Assembly: GCF_004363175.1 (NCBI RefSeq)
Contig: NZ_SNYR01000001.1
Location: 434,001-498,000, forward strand
Direction of reading: 5' to 3'
Length of the DNA: 64,000 bases
Origin: Maritalea mobilis
GTDB taxonomy: Bacteria > Pseudomonadota > Alphaproteobacteria > Rhizobiales > Devosiaceae
Shown: positions 47,269 to 56,669 of the stretch, in pieces
How positions within the stretch are numbered: the stretch's first letter is position 1
Layout: every line of letters starts with the position of its first letter
Program-made: the position numbers and the translations under genes
Notes under the pieces: model-generated
Database searches by the model: none
What the model was told of the DNA's origin: nothing
Seen by the model: the letters and a program-made list of their open reading frames with translations, nothing else

Positions 47269-48414
47269 GTGAGTGCAACGCGTACCTTTTCGGGCAGAGT
47301 AAATGGTCCTTCAGGCCAGGTCCGGGCAAAATCAGACTTTGATCGCTGGTGGGTTTATGCCCTTATCGGCATTTTGTTTTCCGGCAATATCGCCTTTGCG
47401 ATCACGCTTTATTTGTCGCCTGAATTTGCGGCCACGCGTGACGCACAATCTGCACAAACCATCTCCGCCTATGAAACACGCATCGCCACGTTGCGAGCGG
47501 AGCTAGACCGATTGCATTCGCGCCAATATGCAAAAGCGGGCGACATCAATCTCCAATTGCAAGATTTGCTGGCCCAGCAAGAACAAATTCTCGAGCAGCA
47601 TGATTTTGTGCGCTCAATTGCCAAAAAGGCAAAAGCCGCAGGCATCGCCGTGCCCGTTCCCGCAGCAGCGGAACCAATTAAAAGCAGCGCCTTGGGCTAT
47701 GCGCCGTCAAATAGCAGCAGCACAGATATTCACGCCATCATTGAAGATCTTCAAATGATGAAAGAGGACACAATTTCAGCCCTCACCGCCTTAGGCAACG
47801 AAGCTGAAAAATCCACTTCGAAAATCGTTAGCGAACTGTCTCGTGTGGGTCTAAACCCGCGCTTTGAAGATGACGCAGTGGGCGGTCCGCTCTTGCCACC
47901 GACCATGGGTGAAAACCTGTCAGATCAAATGCAAGCTGCAAACTTTGCTTTGGATGCCTTGTCACGGTTTGAGCAAGCTCGTGAACAAATTCACAGCGCG
48001 CCCATCTTCCGCCCGCTGCCCAATTCATACGGCTACAGCTCGCGTTATGGCAACCGCCGCGACCCGTTCACAGGGCGTTCTGCCTTCCATTCCGGCTTGG
48101 ATTTCCGCGCACCAACAGGTGCCAAAGTGTCTGCACTTGGTGTCGGCAAAGTCACCTTTGCAGGGCGCAAAGGCGGTTATGGCAATGCAGTGGAGGTCAC
48201 CCATGTAAATGGCTTGGTGTCCCGCTATGCGCATCTATCCAAGATCAAAGTGAAAAAGGGTCAGCGGGTCACCCGCGCCACCATCATTGGGTTGGTTGGC
48301 AGCACAGGCCGCAGCACAGGTCCGCATCTACATCTGGAAGTACGCAAAAATGATCGGCCGATTGATCCGTCGAACTTCATCAATGTGGGTAATAAATTAA
48401 AGGGCCTCATTTGA
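47269..48414 (+). CDS. LytM/M23 family peptidoglycan endopeptidase
   Basis: 381 residues from a GTG at 47269 with a GGAAC just upstream. A membrane helix (about residues 26-48, WVYALIGILFSGNIAFAIT) is followed by a coiled coil (about residues 60-110 and again near 165-235), then the LytM domain in the last 125 residues. Zinc ligands H and D are in FHSGLDFRAPTGAKV, with RYAHLSKIKV and the HxH in GPHLHLEVRKND. All ligands are intact, so it is probably an active hydrolase rather than an EnvC-type activator. Confidence 0.9.
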   Translation: MSATRTFSGRVNGPSGQVRAKSDFDRWWVYALIGILFSGNIAFAITLYLSPEFAATRDAQSAQTISAYETRIATLRAELDRLHSRQYAKAGDINLQLQDLLAQQEQILEQHDFVRSIAKKAKAAGIAVPVPAAAEPIKSSALGYAPSNSSSTDIHAIIEDLQMMKEDTISALTALGNEAEKSTSKIVSELSRVGLNPRFEDDAVGGPLLPPTMGENLSDQMQAANFALDALSRFEQAREQIHSAPIFRPLPNSYGYSSRYGNRRDPFTGRSAFHSGLDFRAPTGAKVSALGVGKVTFAGRKGGYGNAVEVTHVNGLVSRYAHLSKIKVKKGQRVTRATIIGLVGSTGRSTGPHLHLEVRKNDRPIDPSNFINVGNKLKGLI

Positions 48415-48430
48415 GGCCCTCTTCTTTTCG
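48401..48430 (+). terminator. terminator overlapping the M23 peptidase stop codon
   Basis: AGGGCCTC ATTT GAGGCCCT (48401-48420), an eight-base-pair perfect stem followed by CTTCTTTTCG. The TGA stop of the peptidase (48412-48414) lies partly in the loop and partly in the stem. On the minus strand TTTAATTTATT follows, so prfB, converging from the other side, may share it. Confidence 0.8.
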
Positions 48431-48440
48431 TCTATAGCGC

Positions 48441-49554
48441 TTATTCTTCGTCAGACTTGCCAACCCGTTGGGCCAGCGCCGCTTCCATAAACGCGTCCAG
48501 ATTGCCGTCCAGCACATCGCTTGGCGCTGTGCTTTCAACACTGGTGCGCAAATCCTTCACCATCTGATAGGGCTGCAACACATAAGAGCGAATTTGATGC
48601 CCCCATCCAATCTCTGACTTTTGCGCAGATTCGGCATTTGCCTCTTCTTCACGGCGCTGCAGTTCGGCCTCATAAAGGCGCGCGCGCAACATGTCCCAAG
48701 CGGTAGCCCGGTTCTTATGTTGCGAACGGTCATTTTGACATTGCACCACAATCCCCGTTGCAATGTGGGTAATCCGCACCGCGCTGTCTGTGGTGTTCAC
48801 GTGCTGACCACCTGCGCCTGACGCGCGATATGTGTCAATCCGCACATCAGATTCGGCCACTTCAATATCGATAGAATCGTCAATAACCGGATAAACCCAA
48901 ATCGAAGAAAAGCTGGTGTGGCGACGCGCCTGGCTGTCAAACGGTGAAATCCGCACCAAACGGTGCACGCCACTTTCAGTTTTCAACCAGCCATAGGCAT
49001 TGTGGCCTTTGATCAAAATCGTAGCGGATTTGATGCCGGCTTCTTCGCCGTCATGCACTTCCATCACTTCAACTTTGTGGCCTTGCCGTTCAGCCCAGCG
49101 GGTATACATGCGCAAAAGCATGTTGGCCCAGTCTTGGCTTTCAGTGCCGCCCGCGCCGGCATGCACTTCCAAATAGCAATCATTGGCATCCGCCTCGCCA
49201 GAGAGCAAGGTTTCAACCTGCATGCGATCAGTTTGGGTTTTAAGACCAATCAAGGCTTTTTCAGCCTCTTCCACAACCTCATTGTCGCCTTCCATTTCCC
49301 CCAACTCGATCAAATCGATATTGTCGGTCAATGTGGCTTGCAATTCGGTAATGGATTTAATTTGCCCTTCGAGATATTGGCGATCGCGCATCACTTCTTG
49401 CGCTTTTTGCGGATCATTCCAAAATTCAGGGTCTTCTGCTCGTTGATTGAGCTCATCTAAGCGGGATTGTGCAGTATCCCAGTCAAAGATGCCTCCTCAG
49501 CAGGCTCATCGCCTGCTCAATTTCATCAACAACACTTTGTATTTCTGCGCGCAT
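48441..49554 (-). CDS. prfB: peptide chain release factor 2, with programmed +1 frameshift
   Basis: Translation starts at the ATG at 49554 ([19 protein letters not shown]) and reads 23 codons to CTT, then meets an in-frame TGA at 49483-49485. A +1 shift at CTT-T-GAC continues as [19 protein letters not shown] to the stop at 48441, giving 370 residues. The internal Shine-Dalgarno AGGAGG, three bases before CTT, matches the known autoregulatory site in which low RF2 promotes shifting. The GGQ motif ([11 protein letters not shown]) and the codon-recognition SPF ([11 protein letters not shown]) are intact. Confidence 0.96.
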
Positions 49555-49632
49555 AATCACTCACACTTTTTGCTCTGGCCTGTGATCTAGCTGATCCGCC
49601 AGTTTGCATCAAGTCTCCATGCTGCTATTCGA

Positions 49633-52050
49633 TTAGAACAGGCCGCCGCGTCCAGCGTTAAAGTCTTGCGAGCCGCCTTCAAGATCGGTGAACACATCTG
49701 AGTCCACGCCAATCACAGAAGTGATCAGGTTTGGCCCTGTCCCCGGCTTAAACGCTTCCACAATCGCACCATCGCCACCACCTGCAATTTTCACCCCGGT
49801 TTTCGGATCGATCCAAATCGGTGTCATCCCTGCAGGAATGTTGAATGGGGTTGGCGGTTTGCCCTTCATCGCTTCAGCCATAAAGTCGCGGAAAATCGGC
49901 GCAGCCAGTTCACCACCAGTCGCATTCCGGCCCATATCGCGCGGCGTGTCGTACCCAACATAAATGCCAACGGCCATTTCTGGTGTAAAGCCAACAAACC
50001 AAGCATCTTTATAGTCGTCAGTCGTGCCAGTCTTGCCAGCCACTGGGCGACCCAACGCACGGATACGCGTCCCCGTACCGCGCTGCACCACACCTTCCAT
50101 CATGGAGGTGATTTGATAGGCGGTCATTGGGTCCAAAACCTGCTCACGATTGTCGATCACCAATGGCTCAGCTTGGTTCTGCCAGTCTTCAACTTCACAC
50201 CCGTCACATATCCGCTCATCATGTTTGAACACAGTATTGCCGTAACGGTCTTGCACCCGGTCAATCAATGTCGGGTTAATCTTGCGGCCACCATTCGCAA
50301 TCGTCGCGTAAGCCGCAGTCATGCGCAGCACGGTGGTTTCACCCGCCCCGAGTGACATCGCCAAATAAGGTGGCAAATTGTCGTGAATGCCAAACAGGCG
50401 CGAATATTCTGACACCAAGGGCATGCCAATGTCCTGCGCCAAACGCACGGTCATAACGTTCCGCGAGCGCTCAATACCGCGCCGAAGAGTCTGCGGCCCA
50501 TAAAATTCGCGCGAATAGTTATCCGGCTGATAGCTTGTGCCGTCCGCATTCTTAATGGAAAGCGGCGCATCCAAAACCACCGAAGCCGGTGTATAGCCAT
50601 TGTCCAACGCGGCCGCATATACGATCGGCTTAAAAGAAGAACCCGGTTGCCGCTGCGCCTGTGTCGCGCGGTTAAATTCGCTATCGTCAAATGAGAAGCC
50701 ACCAACCAGCGCCAGCACACGGCCAGTACGTGGATCCATCGCCACCAAGCCGCCTTGCACTTCTGGCGGCTGACGCATTTGATAAACGCCTTCCTTGTCA
50801 GGCACTTGCTCCACATAGATCACGTCGCCAATGTTCAACACTTGTGAAAGTGGTTTCGCGATCCATTTCTGTTCAGGCCCCGGCAATTGGCCAGTTTCAC
50901 GCTCGGTAACAACATTGCCTTGCAAGTCACGCCCAGGCTGCAAACCAACAACAGCGGAATTTTGCTCAAGCTCAATCACAACACCAAGCCGCCATTCAGG
51001 CACATCGCTCAGCGCATCGATATCGGCCAAGTCATCGCCCCAATCATCGTCCAATTCGATGGTCGCAACTGGCCCGCGATAACCTTTTGTTTGGTCAAAT
51101 TGTACCAAGCCATTCATTAGCGCATTCCGCGCATAGGCCTGCAATTTCGGGTCCATCGTGGTGCGCACAGAAAGGCCACCACCATAAAGCTGGTCTTCCC
51201 CGTAAATCCGCGCCAAACGCCGCCGCACTTCTTCCGCAAAATATTCAGCAGAATATACCTGCGCACCAGAAGTTCGTGGGAACACGTTCAACGGCTCCTG
51301 CTTAGAACTCGCAGCTTCTTCAGCGGTGATATAGCCCTCGGCTTCCATTCGGTCGATCACATAGTTACGGCGCTCAATCGCCGCTTTTGGATAGCGAATG
51401 GGATGATAGTTTGCCGGGCCTTTCGGCAAAGCGGCAATATAAGCAGCTTCAGCGATGGTCAGCTCATAAAGCGCTTTATCGAAATAGTTCAGCGCTGCAG
51501 CTGAAACCCCATATGAATTGAGCCCCAAGAAAATCTCATTGAGATAAAGCTCCATGATCTTATCTTTGGAGAACGTTTGCTCAATTCGAATGGCCAGCAA
51601 AGCTTCTTTGATCTTACGGTCCCAAGTTTGGTCAAGCGTCAGCAAGAAGTTCCGCGCCACCTGTTGGGTAATGGTCGACGCACCAACCAGAGGACCGCCA
51701 GAACCATCAATCTTTTTCTGAATGTTATCGCGCGCTGCACGCAAAATACCGTCAAACGCTAAACCGCCGTGAGAATAGAAGTCTTTATCTTCAACCGCCA
51801 CAAACGCATTCACCACCAAAGGTGGAATGGTTTCAATCGGTTGGAACAAACGCCGCTCACGCGCATATTCGCCCAACAAAGAGCCATCTGCTGCGTGCAC
51901 ACGTGTTGTCACCGGGGGCTGATAGTCTTTCAGCACCGTATAGTCAGGCAAGTCCTGCGAGATCATCCAAAGGAAATAGCCAACGCCGGCCAACGCAACC
52001 AGCCCGGTGAAAAAACCGAACGCAAAAAGCCAGCTTAAAATTCTCAGCAT
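49633..52050 (-). CDS. mrcA: penicillin-binding protein 1A (transglycosylase/transpeptidase)
   Basis: 805 residues. An N-terminal membrane helix (residues 5-29) is followed by the glycosyltransferase domain (VEDKDFYSHGG, STITQQVARNFLL), an OB-like insert, and the transpeptidase domain with SxxK in QPGSSFKPIVYAA, SRN in ERSRNVMTVRLA and KTG in VAGKTGTTDDYKDAWFVG. It polymerises and cross-links peptidoglycan. It lies downstream of the amidase gene by 111 bases on the same strand. Confidence 0.95.
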   Translation of the reverse strand: MLRILSWLFAFGFFTGLVALAGVGYFLWMISQDLPDYTVLKDYQPPVTTRVHAADGSLLGEYARERRLFQPIETIPPLVVNAFVAVEDKDFYSHGGLAFDGILRAARDNIQKKIDGSGGPLVGASTITQQVARNFLLTLDQTWDRKIKEALLAIRIEQTFSKDKIMELYLNEIFLGLNSYGVSAAALNYFDKALYELTIAEAAYIAALPKGPANYHPIRYPKAAIERRNYVIDRMEAEGYITAEEAASSKQEPLNVFPRTSGAQVYSAEYFAEEVRRRLARIYGEDQLYGGGLSVRTTMDPKLQAYARNALMNGLVQFDQTKGYRGPVATIELDDDWGDDLADIDALSDVPEWRLGVVIELEQNSAVVGLQPGRDLQGNVVTERETGQLPGPEQKWIAKPLSQVLNIGDVIYVEQVPDKEGVYQMRQPPEVQGGLVAMDPRTGRVLALVGGFSFDDSEFNRATQAQRQPGSSFKPIVYAAALDNGYTPASVVLDAPLSIKNADGTSYQPDNYSREFYGPQTLRRGIERSRNVMTVRLAQDIGMPLVSEYSRLFGIHDNLPPYLAMSLGAGETTVLRMTAAYATIANGGRKINPTLIDRVQDRYGNTVFKHDERICDGCEVEDWQNQAEPLVIDNREQVLDPMTAYQITSMMEGVVQRGTGTRIRALGRPVAGKTGTTDDYKDAWFVGFTPEMAVGIYVGYDTPRDMGRNATGGELAAPIFRDFMAEAMKGKPPTPFNIPAGMTPIWIDPKTGVKIAGGGDGAIVEAFKPGTGPNLITSVIGVDSDVFTDLEGGSQDFNAGRGGLF

Positions 52051-52161
52051 CTATTCAAACCCAGTCTGTTAACCCCACAGACCACATGGCCTGTAAACCT
52101 TGTCACTCACTTGCCGCTATCGCCTGAAACAACGGCAAAACTGTGATCGCAAGGGCTTTAA

Positions 52162-53415
52162 TCAGTTTTGCGCTTCCGCGTCAAAATATTTAACAATTCC
52201 TTGCGCCAGTGATTTTGCCGCCCTGCTCTGCCAATCTGCCTTGGCCAGATTTTCCATGTCCAATCCGTTAGACAAAAAGCCTAGCTCAAGCAGAATTGAT
52301 GGGACTTCAGGTGACTGCAGCACAAAAAAGTCAGCTCGCCGCAGCGGATAAGGCCGCATGGGCAACTGCCCTTCAATGTCATTCACAATAGAGCGCGCCG
52401 CCAAAAAGCTCTGGCGTCTGGTTTCGCGGCGCATCAAATCAACAAGAATATTGACCACTTGATCATCATCCTTCGGCGCGTCAAAACCAGCGATCAAATC
52501 AACCTTGTTTTCGCCTTCAGCCAACACCTTGTCCAAAACGTCTGTAGCGTCTTCGTCCCGAGTATAAACGCTAGCGCCGCGCACATTTGGGTCATCAAAA
52601 CTATCAGCATGCAGCGAGATCATCAGGCTCGCTTTGTTCTCGCGGGCCAAATCAACCCGTTCATTCAGGCTCAAAAACTCGTCTCCGGTGCGTGTCATCG
52701 CCACGTCAAACCGACCGGTGGCCAACAGTTCTTCTTGCACACGCTTGGCAAATTCAAGCACCACATGCTTTTCTTCCAAGCCATTCGCTGCCCGCGCGCC
52801 ACCATCAATGCCGCCATGCCCCGGATCAAGCAAAATTAGCGGGCGGACTTCCACAGCACTCGGTAAAGGTCCTGTCTCAGCAGGTGTTTCAGGTTCCGCC
52901 ACGTCAACTTCGCCGCCTTCCGCCTGATTGGCTTGTCCAGTCAAAAGCGCCTTAGATTGCGCCACCGCCTGGTCAAAAACGGCGCGTTCACCCTCAGAGA
53001 TTTCAACGACTAAACGCGCTGGCTGTTCGCCCACAGCTTCCAACATTTGAATGTCAGACACTTGAACAGGCTTGTTCAAAAACAAAACCAAACGCGCCCG
53101 GCCATCATCTACCATGCCAATGGCAGTTTCGCTCACAAGTCCGTCGGTTTTCAACTCGGTTGGCGCCCCATCGGCCAACCCTTCCACGCCCAGCTCGACC
53201 ACAAGGCGATCAGGCTGATCAATTGGAAAAGTCGCATAGCCAGCAGCGGCACTCAGATCAACAACCAAACGGGTTTTATCCGGGCCAACGGCCAACCTTG
53301 CATCTAAGATTTCTATGCCTTCTTGCGCATTGGCAACGCTGGTCGCGCCAAGGTGCAAAATCACGAGCAACATTAATGTGGCGATATTTCGTGCAAGTTG
53401 CATTCTAAATGTCAT
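52162..53415 (-). CDS. N-acetylmuramoyl-L-alanine amidase, AmiC type
   Basis: 417 residues with a signal peptide (LMLLVILHLGATSVANAQ). An N-terminal AMIN domain for septal peptidoglycan targeting (about residues 35-145) is joined by an acidic linker to the Amidase_3 zinc domain, with LLDPGHGGIDGGARA, the Glu in EKHVVLEFAKRV, SLHADSFDD and VPSILLELGFLSNG. It splits septal glycan during daughter-cell separation. In other rhizobia it likewise lies opposite rne and next to PBP1A. Confidence 0.93.
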   Translation of the reverse strand: MTFRMQLARNIATLMLLVILHLGATSVANAQEGIEILDARLAVGPDKTRLVVDLSAAAGYATFPIDQPDRLVVELGVEGLADGAPTELKTDGLVSETAIGMVDDGRARLVLFLNKPVQVSDIQMLEAVGEQPARLVVEISEGERAVFDQAVAQSKALLTGQANQAEGGEVDVAEPETPAETGPLPSAVEVRPLILLDPGHGGIDGGARAANGLEEKHVVLEFAKRVQEELLATGRFDVAMTRTGDEFLSLNERVDLARENKASLMISLHADSFDDPNVRGASVYTRDEDATDVLDKVLAEGENKVDLIAGFDAPKDDDQVVNILVDLMRRETRRQSFLAARSIVNDIEGQLPMRPYPLRRADFFVLQSPEVPSILLELGFLSNGLDMENLAKADWQSRAAKSLAQGIVKYFDAEAQN

Positions 53416-54007
53416 GACTTCTTTAATGGGCCTTACAACAGCTAATAGTTGATTCGTGGCAGCTTGGGGTCATTTGCGGCGACACATGCATAAATAATTG
53501 TCATCCGTTGCTTGATTTCAACGCATTTGCGCCAACATAAATTAGGCGCAAATAAACATATTTGTTGCTAAAATTGACGTTCGAGATTAAACACTAACAA
53601 TCAGCAGGAATAATGTCCTCGATTCTTGCCCTATAAAATGACCCTCAAACTGGTCAAAATTTTGTCAGTTCAATCAATTGAATGACAATTAAGGGCAATA
53701 GAACCGACAGCATTTGCTGACAACGAGATTTCGGCCGAAGCGGCCATATAGGCGAACCGCCAACAACTGCGATTTGCCACTCAAATGAAAGTAGACGTGA
53801 TGAGGTTAAATCAGTTGCATTGCATAAAGGGCCCAATTGCCCCGCACGCAATCGCACAAACCCCAGCGTCTTCAAATGCCAATCTCTTGCGTGAGCATAC
53901 ATCCGCAAGAAAATCTTACATTTTCGCATCGCAACGGCTCACTCTGTTCAGAACAGACAAGCAGCGCTTATCCGCGCCCGGCCTGCGTATGCGTGGAGCT
54001 TTAATAT
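53416..54007. other. long divergent control region between the amidase gene and rne
   Basis: 592 bases without a credible gene. It holds a nine-base perfect inverted repeat ATTTGCGCC / GGCGCAAAT (53525-53533 with 53545-53553) 110 bases upstream of the amidase start. About 450 bases separate this from the rne start. TTGACG at 53575 is a possible -35 for rne. The rne leader is therefore probably long; in E. coli the rne 5' leader mediates feedback by RNase E, and the same may hold here by inference. Confidence 0.5.
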
Positions 54008-56647
54008 ATGCCAACGAAAAGAATGCTGGTGGATGCAATCCACCCGGAAGAAACACGAGTAGTCGTCACTAACGGGAACCGTTTAGAAGAATTTGATTTT
54101 GAATCGGCAACACGCCGGCAATTAAGAGGCAATATCTATCTCGCCAAAGTTACGCGGGTAGAACCATCATTGCAGGCTGCCTTTGTTGATTATGGCGGCA
54201 ATCGCCACGGTTTCTTGGCTTTTTCTGAAATCCACCCTGATTATTATCAGATCCCATTGGCGGATCGTGAAGCCCTTTTGGCTGAGGAAGAAGAAGAGGT
54301 CAGAGAAGATCTTTCTGAATCTGATCAGCCAGCCATGCTGAAGGCCAAGCCTGAAGAAAGCGTGTCAGAGGAAGCCGAAAGCAACGGTGAAGGCGAAGAT
54401 GAAGCCACAGCCAGCGCTGAAGATGAGAATGGCGAAGGCGAACAGTTCGACGAAGTCGGCAGCGAAGATGCTCTTGAAGAAGTGCCTGAGCGTAAACGCA
54501 AAAAGCCGCGCACCTATAAAATTCAAGAAGTGATCAAACGCCGCCAAGTGCTTTTGGTGCAAGTGGTGAAAGAAGAGCGCGGCAATAAAGGCGCAGCCCT
54601 CACCACTTATTTGTCACTTGCAGGCCGTTATTCTGTGTTGATGCCAAACACTGCGCGTGGCGGCGGCATTTCCCGCAAAATCACCAACGCAGCTGACCGC
54701 AAGCGTCTAAAGCAAATCGCTGGCGAATTGGACGTGCAAAAAGGCATGGGCGTTATTTTGCGCACTGCTGGTGCAAGCCGCACCAAAGCCGAAATCAAAC
54801 GCGACTTTGAATATCTGCTTCGCCTTTGGGAAAATGTGCGTAGCCTCACTTTGGAATCCACGGCCCCCTGCCTCGTTTATGAGGAGGGCAGCCTGATCAA
54901 GCGCTCAATTCGTGACCTTTACAATAAAGAGATCACTGAAGTGCTGGTGTCTGGCGACGATGCTTATCGTGAAGCCAAAGACTTTATGCGCATGATCATG
55001 CCGTCGCATGCCAAAAATGTGCAGCCTTTTAAGGATGAACAGCCGATCTTCTCCAAATTCAATGTGGAAGAACAGCTCGATTCCATGTTCTCACCAAAGG
55101 TCAATCTGCCATCTGGCGGTTATTTGGTGATCAATCCAACTGAGGCGCTTGTTTCGGTGGATGTGAACTCAGGTAAAGCCACAAAAGAACACAATATCGA
55201 AGATACCGCATTGCAAACCAACCTTGAGGCTGCTGCCGAACTGGCGCGCCAACTGCGCTTGCGCGACATGGCTGGTCTTGTGGTGATCGATTTCATCGAT
55301 ATGGAAGAAAAGCGCAACATCCGCAATGTGGAGCGCAAGCTGAAAGACAGCTTGAAAAACGATCGCGCCCGCATTCAGGTTGGCCGCATCTCCCATTTCG
55401 GCCTGCTCGAAATGTCACGTCAGCGCATTCGCTTTGGTGTGCTTGAAAGCTCCACCAATGCCTGCCCAACATGTAACGGCACAGGCCTTGTGCGTTCCGT
55501 TGAAAGCCTTGCCTTGATGGTCATGCGCGCCATTGAAGATCAGGTGATGCGCCGCCCAGGCCAAGCCATCAATGTTAAAGTGGCTTCTGAGGTTGCCCTT
55601 TACATTTTGAATGCAAAGCGCCCTGCTCTGTCCATTTTGGAACAGCGCTACAATCTTGCGATTTCCATCACGGCAGAACCGCATATGCATGGTGACCAGT
55701 TCACCATCGAAAAAGGCGATCCATACGACAATGGCGAACCACGCATCACCAATCATGTGAAAGTGGATTCAGCCCCAGTTATTGACCTTGATGAGGAAGA
55801 CGAAGAAGAGAGCAAGGAAGAAAAGCCATCTCGTCGTCGTAAGCGTCGCCGGGGCAAAGGCCGTGATCGTGACGAAAACAACGCGTCAAACGATCAGCAG
55901 TCTAAAGATCAAGACACAGCTGAAGCTGCAGAAGAAGGCAGCAACGACAATGCACCAGCAGGTGATGGCGATGGTGACGAGCAGCCGAAAAAGCGCCGTC
56001 GTCGTGGTCGCCGCGGTGGTCGTCGCAACCGTCGCAACCAAGATAATGAAAATGGCTCAACTGAAAATGAGCAGGTTGCGAAGGACGAAAATGCAGCGGA
56101 TCAAGCTGACAAGTCTGAAGCACCAGCAAGTTTCGACCAGGAAGCCGTTGAAGCGGTTGAAGAAACCGTCACACGCGTGAAAGATCCTGCCGACGCAAAG
56201 CCAGGCGAAACCAAAGAAGCCGCATTGGCTGATGCTAAGGTTGAAAGCACTGCGGAAGCTTTGGATGATGAAGATGCCAAAGCAGCGCCAAAACCAAAGC
56301 GCCGCCCGCGTCGCAAAAAGGCTGATGCAGAGGACACCGCAACTGAAGCTAAATCAGACGATTCTGCCGCTGATAAAGACGCTGCAGAAGCTGAAGAAAA
56401 GCCAAAACGTCGCCGTGCCCCACGCAAGCGCGTGAAAAAGGACGAAGACGTCGCCACCAAGCCAGAAGCTGAAGCCGTAACGCCGCCGGAAGTTCGCGAA
56501 GAGCCTAAGCAGGAACCAGCTGAAAAGCCGAAGAAAGAAAAGCCTCAAGAAGATGGCATTATCGTCACTTCAACTTCCAGCAAGGAAGATGAGGACAAAA
56601 GCAAAGATAAAGCGAAAAAAGGCTGGTGGCAGCGCGGCTTCTTCTAA
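54008..56647 (+). CDS. rne: ribonuclease E
   Basis: 879 residues. The S1 domain (LRGNIYLAKVTRVEPSLQAAFVDYGGNRHGFLAF) is shown by its core QAAFVDYGGNRHGFLAF and is interrupted by an acidic insert of about 90 residues (80-165), a feature of alphaproteobacterial RNase E. The catalytic DNase I-like region has GLVVIDFIDMEE, and the Zn-link is ACPTCNGTG. From about residue 590 the protein is a charged Glu/Ala/Lys and Arg-rich tail (PSRRRKRRRGKGRDRD), the expected degradosome scaffold and RNA-binding part. It ends KKGWWQRGFF. Confidence 0.95.
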   Translation: MPTKRMLVDAIHPEETRVVVTNGNRLEEFDFESATRRQLRGNIYLAKVTRVEPSLQAAFVDYGGNRHGFLAFSEIHPDYYQIPLADREALLAEEEEEVREDLSESDQPAMLKAKPEESVSEEAESNGEGEDEATASAEDENGEGEQFDEVGSEDALEEVPERKRKKPRTYKIQEVIKRRQVLLVQVVKEERGNKGAALTTYLSLAGRYSVLMPNTARGGGISRKITNAADRKRLKQIAGELDVQKGMGVILRTAGASRTKAEIKRDFEYLLRLWENVRSLTLESTAPCLVYEEGSLIKRSIRDLYNKEITEVLVSGDDAYREAKDFMRMIMPSHAKNVQPFKDEQPIFSKFNVEEQLDSMFSPKVNLPSGGYLVINPTEALVSVDVNSGKATKEHNIEDTALQTNLEAAAELARQLRLRDMAGLVVIDFIDMEEKRNIRNVERKLKDSLKNDRARIQVGRISHFGLLEMSRQRIRFGVLESSTNACPTCNGTGLVRSVESLALMVMRAIEDQVMRRPGQAINVKVASEVALYILNAKRPALSILEQRYNLAISITAEPHMHGDQFTIEKGDPYDNGEPRITNHVKVDSAPVIDLDEEDEEESKEEKPSRRRKRRRGKGRDRDENNASNDQQSKDQDTAEAAEEGSNDNAPAGDGDGDEQPKKRRRRGRRGGRRNRRNQDNENGSTENEQVAKDENAADQADKSEAPASFDQEAVEAVEETVTRVKDPADAKPGETKEAALADAKVESTAEALDDEDAKAAPKPKRRPRRKKADAEDTATEAKSDDSAADKDAAEAEEKPKRRRAPRKRVKKDEDVATKPEAEAVTPPEVREEPKQEPAEKPKKEKPQEDGIIVTSTSSKEDEDKSKDKAKKGWWQRGFF

Positions 56648-56669
56648 ACCGCGCCACACAAAAGAATAA

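Noticed and set aside
49395-49554. Apparent pseudogene: prfB interrupted by TGA near its start
   Set aside because: The slip site CTTTGAC with an upstream AGGAGG is the known programmed frameshift, and the reading frame is intact on either side.
53654-53929. Open frame on the minus strand in the amidase-rne gap
   Set aside because: No recognisable domain, no Shine-Dalgarno, and it runs opposite the rne leader.
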